Source of the DNA: Bacillota bacterium
GTDB lineage: Bacteria > Bacillota > Limnochordia > JAAZLZ01
NCBI GenBank assembly: GCA_012799075.1
Contig: JAAZLZ010000201.1
Coordinates: 1-11,587, forward strand
Reading direction: 5' to 3'
Length of the DNA: 11,587 nucleotides
Shown here: piece by piece, positions 7,563-11,587 of the stretch
Layout: the number at the start of each line of letters is the position of its first letter
How positions within the stretch are numbered: the first letter of the stretch is position 1
The notes under the pieces: generated by a model
Databases searched by the model: none
Told to the model about the DNA's origin: nothing
Seen by the model: only the letters and a program-made list of their open reading frames with translations
Program-made: the position numbers and the translations under genes

Positions 7563-8207
7563 ATGGAAGTTGCTTTGATTCAATGTACCACCGATATGCT
7601 AAAGACCATCTGGTGCGCTGCCCGCACCTGTTACAGTCCCCTTTCCCCCCAGGAGCTTTGGCAAAGTCAACCTACCCGGGAAGAGATGCTCCGGATCGCC
7701 CGGCACATCTTCACTTCCCGTCACCTGTCCGTTGCTGAGCACTGTGGGATGACCTTTGCGGTAGCCGGGGTTTCCCGCACCCTCTTGGCCCAGTATTCCA
7801 GGCACCGGATTGGCGTCAGCCTGTCCGTCCAGAGCCAGCGCTACGTTTCCGCCCGGCGGACGGCCGAGGGGTGCCTTTGCGCCCATGTCATCCCCCCCGG
7901 GGTCAGCGCCAATCCCGAAGCCAAGGATATTTATCTAAAGGCGATGGAGCAGGCTCAAGCCTTGTACGAGGAGCTGGCGGACGCGGGCGTACCCAAGGAG
8001 GATGCCCGTTTTGTCCTTCCGGGCGGTGCGGCCACCAACTTCGTCACCACCCTCAATTTGCGATCCTTGATGGATATCTATCACAAGAGGGTGGTCACCC
8101 CAGGGGCCCAATGGGAGATCAAGGAGCTGCTTGTGCGGATGGCCAAGGCCGTGGTGGAGCGGGAGCCTTGGCTGGTTGAATACTTCCCCGGACTGGAGGA
8201 GCTTTGA
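7563..8207 (+). CDS. thyX: Flavin-dependent thymidylate synthase ThyX
   Basis: 214-residue FAD enzyme that methylates dUMP to dTMP with methylenetetrahydrofolate and NADPH, replacing ThyA. Family marks: CAARTCYSP near the N terminus, HLSVAEHCGMTFAV (54-67), RHR at 80-82, SQRYV (91-95), ARFVLP (148-153), and NLRSLMDIYHKR followed by AQWEIKELL (about 165-190). The signature normally written RHRx7S reads RHR-IGVSLSVQ-S here, with eight residues between. The interval from the conserved Arg176 to AQWEI also seems one residue longer than in many homologues. The protein is otherwise complete and in frame. The ATG start has AGGAGG at 7551-7556. The stop codon is directly followed by the rlmB start, so translation of the two is probably coupled. 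Insertion between mrnC and rlmB is not the Bacillus arrangement. Confidence 0.95.
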   Translation: MEVALIQCTTDMLKTIWCAARTCYSPLSPQELWQSQPTREEMLRIARHIFTSRHLSVAEHCGMTFAVAGVSRTLLAQYSRHRIGVSLSVQSQRYVSARRTAEGCLCAHVIPPGVSANPEAKDIYLKAMEQAQALYEELADAGVPKEDARFVLPGGAATNFVTTLNLRSLMDIYHKRVVTPGAQWEIKELLVRMAKAVVEREPWLVEYFPGLEEL

Positions 8208-8942
8208 GTGGACAGGCTTGCCGGACGCAATCCCGTCTTAGAAGCCCTCAAGTCAGGGAGGAAGATCAAAGAGATCTACATGTCCGGGACAAGAGACATG
8301 GAGGAACTGGTGTTGTTGGCGGAAAAAAGGCAGGTTCCCCTCCGGCAAGTGGACCAACAGCAACTGGATAAACTAATGCCGGAGGCGCCCCACCAGGGAG
8401 TTGTGGCCTTCGTTGAAAGCTACTCCTATGCTTCCTTGGAAGAAGTCTTTGCCAGGGCCGCCCAAAGGGGGGAGGACCCCTTAATCCTCCTCCTAGACAG
8501 CCTCCAGGACCCGCAAAACCTAGGCTCTCTGCTGCGCAGCGTCGATGGGGGCGGGGCCCATGGAGTGGTGATTCCCAAACGACGCGCGGTGGGTCTGACG
8601 CCCGGAGTGGTGCGGGCATCGGCGGGAGCGGTGGAATACGTGCCGGTGGTCCAGGTGACCAACCTGGTTAGGACCATGGAAGAGCTTAAGACCAAGGGCC
8701 TTTGGGTCGCAGGCGCCGAAGCCGATGGTGAACAGCTGTACTATCAAGCGGATTTGACCGGCCCCTTGGCGCTAGTTATCGGAGGCGAAGACCGGGGATT
8801 GGGTCGGCTGGTCAGGGAGCACTGCGACTTCACCGTTCGGCTGCCCCTGCGGGGCAGGCTCAATTCCCTGAATGCCGCGATTGCCGGATCCATCCTTATC
8901 TTCGAGGTTCTCCGGCAAAGGGCTGCATCTGGGCAGAAGTAG
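8208..8942 (+). CDS. rlmB: 23S rRNA (guanosine-2'-O-)-methyltransferase, RlmB/TrmH (SpoU) family
   Basis: 244 residues with the N-terminal substrate-binding domain (RLAGRNPVLEALKSG; HQGVVAF at 62-68) and a C-terminal SPOUT knot domain. The three SpoU motifs are DPQNLGSLLRSV (101-112), IGGEDRGLGRLV (from 191) and LNSLNAAIAGSIL (208-220), which together build the S-adenosylmethionine site and dimer face. Family members methylate the ribose of a guanosine in 23S rRNA. The paralogous TrmH enzymes act on tRNA, so the exact target is inferred from gene position (the YacO locus of Bacillus). The GTG start immediately follows the thyX stop, with GGAGGAG at 8195-8201 inside thyX. Confidence 0.93.
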   Translation: MDRLAGRNPVLEALKSGRKIKEIYMSGTRDMEELVLLAEKRQVPLRQVDQQQLDKLMPEAPHQGVVAFVESYSYASLEEVFARAAQRGEDPLILLLDSLQDPQNLGSLLRSVDGGGAHGVVIPKRRAVGLTPGVVRASAGAVEYVPVVQVTNLVRTMEELKTKGLWVAGAEADGEQLYYQADLTGPLALVIGGEDRGLGRLVREHCDFTVRLPLRGRLNSLNAAIAGSILIFEVLRQRAASGQK

Positions 8943-8969
8943 GTTCACACTGGCGGGGGAGGTTCGGGG

Positions 8970-10271
8970 ATGGTCGGCAGGAAAGCAGCCTCGTTCGTCA
9001 TCATCCTCCTATTGGCCATGACCGGTTGGGCCTTTGGCCGGATTAGCCATTTTTACTGGCCTACTCCTCGGGTCTTGCCCGGCGTGGTCCTTGCGCCCGC
9101 GGGCGCGGGGCTGGAGGGACTCACTCGGGAGGGGTTCGATGAGCTTTTGGCCCATTGGCCCCGAAAGGTTGCCCTTCAGCTCGAGGACCAGACCTGGGAG
9201 GCGGCCCCGGAGGATTTCAACTTCAGGATCGACCGGGAGCTAACCTGGCAAAGGGCCTGCCTGGCGGGACGGGCAAGGATGGCCGCCGCCTTGCTGGGGA
9301 GGTCCGTGACCATCCTAGAGCCGGTGGTGGAGTTTGACGAGCAGGCCTTTGCAACCTGGCAAGAGTCCCTGGCCAGCCAGGTTTACCTCCGGCCCAAAAA
9401 CGCCAGCTTGGGCCCCGATGGCCAGCTGATCCTGGCCAAGGAGGGCCGCCGGTTGGACTTGGCCAAGGCCAAAGCCTTAATCTTGACCGCCTGGCTCGGC
9501 CGGGGACCTGTGACCTTGGCTCTGCCCGTTGAAAAGCTTGCGCCCCAAACGACCCTCGGGGATTTGGAGCCCTTTCGGGGAGGTTGCAAGCTAGTCAGCT
9601 ATCAGACGCCCCTTGGCCCGTCGGACCCAAATCGAGTGCATAACATCGCCCTGGCCGCCCAGGCCGTCTCCGGAGTAATCCTGCCGCCGGGGGGCCAGTT
9701 TTCCTTTAATCAGACCGTTGGTCCCCGGGTGAAGGAACTTGGCTTCAAAGAGGCCCCGGAACTCATCCAATACCGGCTGGTCCCAGGCATCGGAGGTGGG
9801 ATCTGCCAGGTGTCATCGACCCTCTACAACGCAGTGCTGCTTGCGGGCCTGCCCATCACCGAACGCCACAACCATTCCCGGCCCCCGAAGTATGTGGGGC
9901 TCGGCCGGGATGCCACGGTGGTCTATCCTGGCAAGGACTTTGCCTTTGTCAACGATACGGATCAGTCGCTGCTCCTGGTGGCCCAACTTGACAGTGACCG
10001 CCTGGAAGTGGCCCTTGTAGGGCAAAAGCCCTTGGCGGAGCAGGTCTCGTTGGCGATGGAGATCCTGGAAGAGATACCCTTCACTGAGGAAGAAATCTTC
10101 GATCCCACCTTGGGATTGGCTCAACAGGAGGTGGTGGAAGAGGGAAGTATTGGCCTGCGAGTCCGTCTCTGGAGGACCTTTCACCGGGAGGATGGGCCCG
10201 TCAGGCGGGAGCTGGTGGGGGATGATCTCTATCCTCCGGTGGCCCGCCGGGTTCGAAAAGCCCTTCCTTGA
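8970..10271 (+). CDS. Membrane-anchored VanW-domain protein with C-terminal G5-like domain
   Basis: 433 residues. The N terminus (MVGRKAASFVIILLLAMTGWAFG) is a signal peptide or single membrane anchor, so the rest should face outside. Residues 40-200 resemble the putative peptidoglycan-binding region common in this family. Residues 205-345 are a VanW domain with RVHNIALAAQAVSG, PPGGQFSFNQTVGPR, GIGGGICQVSSTLYNAVL (Cys279), ERHNHS (298-303) and DATVVYP. Residues 361-433 resemble a G5 domain (EEIPFTEEEIFDPTL, VVEEGSIGLRVRLWRTF), a fold linked to cell-wall sugar binding. VanW was named from a vancomycin-resistance cluster but its biochemical role is unknown, so no resistance function is implied. 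The ATG start follows GGGGGAGG (8955-8962). It lies 27 bases after rlmB, where Bacillus carries yacP (rae1). Its stop codon overlaps the -35 box of the next promoter. Confidence 0.88.
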   Translation: MVGRKAASFVIILLLAMTGWAFGRISHFYWPTPRVLPGVVLAPAGAGLEGLTREGFDELLAHWPRKVALQLEDQTWEAAPEDFNFRIDRELTWQRACLAGRARMAAALLGRSVTILEPVVEFDEQAFATWQESLASQVYLRPKNASLGPDGQLILAKEGRRLDLAKAKALILTAWLGRGPVTLALPVEKLAPQTTLGDLEPFRGGCKLVSYQTPLGPSDPNRVHNIALAAQAVSGVILPPGGQFSFNQTVGPRVKELGFKEAPELIQYRLVPGIGGGICQVSSTLYNAVLLAGLPITERHNHSRPPKYVGLGRDATVVYPGKDFAFVNDTDQSLLLVAQLDSDRLEVALVGQKPLAEQVSLAMEILEEIPFTEEEIFDPTLGLAQQEVVEEGSIGLRVRLWRTFHREDGPVRRELVGDDLYPPVARRVRKALP

Positions 10272-10296
10272 CCGCCCCTAGGGGGTAGTGTATAAT
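10268..10296 (+). promoter_or_regulatory. Strong sigma-A promoter upstream of the sigH leader
   Basis: TTGACC (10268-10273), a 17-base spacer and TATAAT (10291-10296). The -35 box contains the stop codon of the VanW gene. Expected transcription start is about 10303, leaving roughly 215 bases before the sigH start. This suggests sigH, or a separate small RNA, is transcribed independently of the cysE operon. In Bacillus, sigH has a sigma-A promoter repressed by AbrB; no AbrB site can be identified from sequence alone. Confidence 0.8.
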
Positions 10297-10302
10297 GGGC
10301 TT

Positions 10303-10500
10303 GGATTTGGAACTTCCCCAGATCCGCTTGTAGTGCGGATTCCCCTTATTCACAACGCCCTGATTCGGGTGATGTCCTCTAGCATCAATGATCCCTGCCC
10401 TGGTCGATTTGGGCAGGGAAGTTTCGAAGTGTTTTCCCCCCTGGCGAGCATGCCATCATGACAAGCCACCGGAGATGCCTTCTTTGGGGGTCAAAAGTCC
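10303..10500 (+). ncRNA. Structured leader or small RNA of unknown family before sigH
   Basis: The 247-base gap between the VanW gene and sigH holds no convincing gene but several inverted repeats downstream of a strong promoter. ATCCGC/GCGGAT (10322-10327 with 10335-10340) and CCCTGCCC/GGGCAGGG (10393-10400 with 10411-10418) are clear hairpins. GTGATG can pair with CATCAT (10369-10374 with 10454-10459). The two ends can close: GGA-A-CTT then CCCC (10309-10319) with GGGGG...AAGTCC (10486-10500). The strongest hairpin lies at the centre of this span, so the whole can be drawn as one long interrupted hairpin, broadly the layout of 6S RNA. I recognise no 6S sequence signature. A GGGAA/TTCCC pairing (10416-10420 with 10434-10438) would compete with the central hairpin, as in attenuators, but no U-run terminator follows. 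Function and family are unknown. Confidence 0.35.
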
Positions 10501-10518
10501 GGGTGGAGGCGGTGCTAT

Positions 10519-11187
10519 TTGAGTGTAAAAATGCGGTATGATCTCTACGCTAAGTACGAACACTTTAAGGATGAAGAAGTCGTGGAATTTGCCAGGGCAG
10601 GGGATGAATTCGCCCTGGAATACATGATTGACAAGTACAGGAACTTCGTCAGGGCGAAGGCCCGATCCTATTTCCTAATTGGTGCCGATCGGGATGACAT
10701 CATCCAAGAGGGGATGATCGGCCTTTACAAGGCCATCAGGGATTTCCGAGCCGACAGGCTGGCTTCTTTCCGTGCCTTTGCTGAACTTTGCATCACCAGG
10801 CAGATCATTACAGCCATCAAGACCGCGACCAGGCAGAAGCATATTCCCCTCAATTCCTATATTTCCTTGAATAAGCCCATCTATGATGAGGAATCGGATC
10901 GCACCTTGATGGACGTGATCTCCGGCAGCAAAGTCACCGATCCTGAAGAACTGGTGATTAGCCGGGAAGAGTTCATTGATATTGAGAGCAATCTGGAGGA
11001 GTTTCTCAGTGAGCTGGAATGGAACGTCCTCATGTCCTACCTGGAGGGAAAATCCTACCAAGAAATCGCGGATGATTTATGTCGCCATGTCAAATCCGTC
11101 GATAACGCGCTCCAGAGGGTGAAGCGGAAACTAGAGCGTTACCTTGAAAAACGGGAAATGGAAGCGGAGCGGCTCTACAAGGAGTAG
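10519..11187 (+). CDS. sigH: RNA polymerase sigma-H factor (stationary phase/sporulation)
   Basis: 222-residue sigma-70-family factor very close to Bacillus SigH (Spo0H), which drives transition-state and early sporulation genes. Region 2 holds KYRNFVRAKARSYFLIGADR and DIIQEGMIGLYKAIRDF, then FRAFAELCITRQIITAIKTA and TRQKHIPLNSYISLNKPIYD. Region 4 (about 160-212) contains the helix-turn-helix KSYQEIADDLCRHVKSVDNA followed by LQRVKRKLE. The start is TTG at 10519, nine bases after GGAGG (10505-10509). ATG at 10531 would be 21 bases from that site and drop four residues. It is preceded by its own promoter and a long structured leader, and followed by tRNA genes. Presence of SigH suggests, but does not prove, a spore-forming lineage. 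Confidence 0.96.
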   Translation: MSVKMRYDLYAKYEHFKDEEVVEFARAGDEFALEYMIDKYRNFVRAKARSYFLIGADRDDIIQEGMIGLYKAIRDFRADRLASFRAFAELCITRQIITAIKTATRQKHIPLNSYISLNKPIYDEESDRTLMDVISGSKVTDPEELVISREEFIDIESNLEEFLSELEWNVLMSYLEGKSYQEIADDLCRHVKSVDNALQRVKRKLERYLEKREMEAERLYKE

Positions 11188-11189
11188 CC

Positions 11190-11219
11190 GGGGCAGTCCA
11201 TCGAGGGGTAAACTGCTCC
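11190..11219 (+). terminator. Hairpin after sigH, possible weak terminator
   Basis: GGGGCAGT (11190-11197) and ACTGCTCC (11212-11219) pair over eight positions with one G-U, closing a 14-base loop, starting two bases after the sigH stop. There is no U-run behind it, so it may be an mRNA 3'-end stabiliser or Rho-dependent end rather than an intrinsic terminator. The next promoter begins 21 bases later. Confidence 0.3.
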
Positions 11220-11240
11220 AGTTGCAAGGCTTTAAATGGA

Positions 11241-11269
11241 TTGACACCCGCCCAATGAGATGGTATAAT
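11241..11269 (+). promoter_or_regulatory. Full-consensus promoter for tRNA-Thr, extended -10
   Basis: TTGACA (11241-11246), a 17-base spacer and TATAAT (11264-11269), preceded by TGG to make an extended -10 box. The tRNA begins 16 bases after the -10 box, so the 5' leader is short. This strength is usual for stable RNA genes. Confidence 0.9.
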
Positions 11270-11284
11270 CAAGTCTGCTTGCAG

Positions 11285-11360
11285 GCCGGCGTAGCTCAAT
11301 CGGCAGAGCAACCGCCTTGTAAGCGGTAGGTTGCGGGTTCAAATCCCGCCGCTGGCTCCA
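11285..11360 (+). tRNA. tRNA-Thr (anticodon UGU)
   Basis: 76 bases including an encoded CCA (11358-11360). The acceptor stem GCCGGCG (11285-11291) pairs with CGCTGGC (11350-11356) with one G-U. The anticodon stem ACCGC/GCGGT encloses the loop CTTGTAA, with anticodon TGT at 11308-11310 reading ACN threonine codons. The T arm GCGGG-TTCAAAT-CCCGC is perfect. The discriminator is U, common for threonine tRNAs. Confidence 0.97.
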
Positions 11361-11367
11361 GAAACAT

Positions 11368-11396
11368 TTGACGCCGATAAGACCCAATGGTATAAT
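11368..11396 (+). promoter_or_regulatory. Promoter for tRNA-Tyr, extended -10
   Basis: TTGACG (11368-11373), a 17-base spacer and TATAAT (11391-11396), with TGG directly before the -10 box. It starts eight bases after the CCA of tRNA-Thr. The core CCAATGGTATAATCA closely resembles the tRNA-Thr promoter. The next tRNA starts 22 bases after the -10 box. Confidence 0.88.
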
Positions 11397-11418
11397 CAGC
11401 ACTGGTTGCTGAAACTGT

Positions 11419-11504
11419 GGAGGGATTCCCGAGTTGGCCAAAGGGGGCAGACTGTAAATCTGCTGGCGATGCCTTCGGAGGTTCGAATCCTCCTCCCTCC
11501 ACCA
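11419..11504 (+). tRNA. tRNA-Tyr (anticodon GUA)
   Basis: 86-base class II tRNA including an encoded CCA (11502-11504). The acceptor stem GGAGGGA (11419-11425) pairs fully with TCCCTCC (11494-11500), and the discriminator is A. The anticodon stem GCAGA/TCTGC encloses CTGTAAA with anticodon GTA. The long variable arm (TGGCGATGCCTTC region) is typical of tyrosine tRNAs. The T arm is GGAGG-TTCGAAT-CCTCC. Confidence 0.97.
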
Positions 11505-11521
11505 GCACTTAGATGTAACGA

Positions 11522-11587
<66 letters not shown>

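Noticed and set aside
8970..10271. Reading the VanW gene as a vancomycin-resistance determinant
   Set aside because: No vanA/B, vanH, vanX or vanRS-like gene is nearby; VanW domains are common in Bacillota envelope proteins without any resistance role.
10369..10461. Short open frame of about 30 codons in the sigH leader (GTG/ATG at 10369/10372 to TGA at 10459), a possible leader peptide
   Set aside because: It lacks a convincing ribosome-binding site, has no run of regulatory codons, overlaps the hairpin arms, and an open frame of this length is expected by chance in GC-rich DNA.
10446..10466. GCGAGCATGCC...AAGCC in the sigH leader resembles a stretch of E. coli 6S RNA
   Set aside because: It lies in a different place relative to the centre of the fold than in E. 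coli, so the likeness is probably accidental; only the overall hairpin layout is kept as a weak argument.

Overview
The window looks like chromosomal core sequence from a GC-rich, low-oxygen-type member of the Bacillota (Firmicutes), probably a deep or moderately thermophilic clostridial lineage. The evidence is the block cysE-cysS-mrnC-(thyX)-rlmB-...-sigH, which is the Bacillus/Clostridium arrangement, together with a cysteine T-box leader, Mini-RNase III, the sporulation sigma factor SigH, a VanW/G5 envelope protein and a 2-hydroxyacyl-CoA-dehydratase-type activase. No mobile element, CRISPR array or clear foreign island is visible. All protein genes lie on the + strand. Starts are often not ATG: of ten complete genes, four use TTG, two GTG and four ATG.

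Region 1 (1-1792): the 3' part of a COG3581-type dehydratase-like component, then its ATP-dependent activase (COG1924 type). Region 2 (1793-4647): a possible promoter, the magnesium channel/transporter mgtE, and a MATE-family exporter 31 bases behind it.

Region 3 (4648-8942): a full-consensus sigma-A promoter feeds a T-box riboswitch with a UGC (Cys) specifier and a strong terminator. This controls cysE (O-acetylserine synthesis) and cysS (charging of tRNA-Cys), so cysteine supply and use answer to uncharged tRNA-Cys. mrnC (23S rRNA maturation), thyX (flavin-dependent thymidylate synthase) and rlmB (23S rRNA 2'-O-methyltransferase) follow with overlaps or tiny gaps and probably belong to the same transcript.

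Region 4 (8943-11187): a membrane-anchored VanW/G5 protein stands where yacP (rae1) sits in Bacillus. A promoter whose -35 box overlaps that gene's stop codon opens an RNA segment of about 215 bases, rich in hairpins, before sigH. The ends of this segment can pair with each other, and its function is unknown. It is the least explained part of the window.

Region 5 (11188-11587): tRNA-Thr(UGU), tRNA-Tyr(GUA) and the 5' part of an initiator tRNA-Met(CAU). The first two each have their own strong promoter with an extended -10 box. Most of the window is ordinary. The points worth a second look are the sigH leader RNA, a one-residue-longer signature in ThyX, the yacP replacement, and the paired tRNA promoters.
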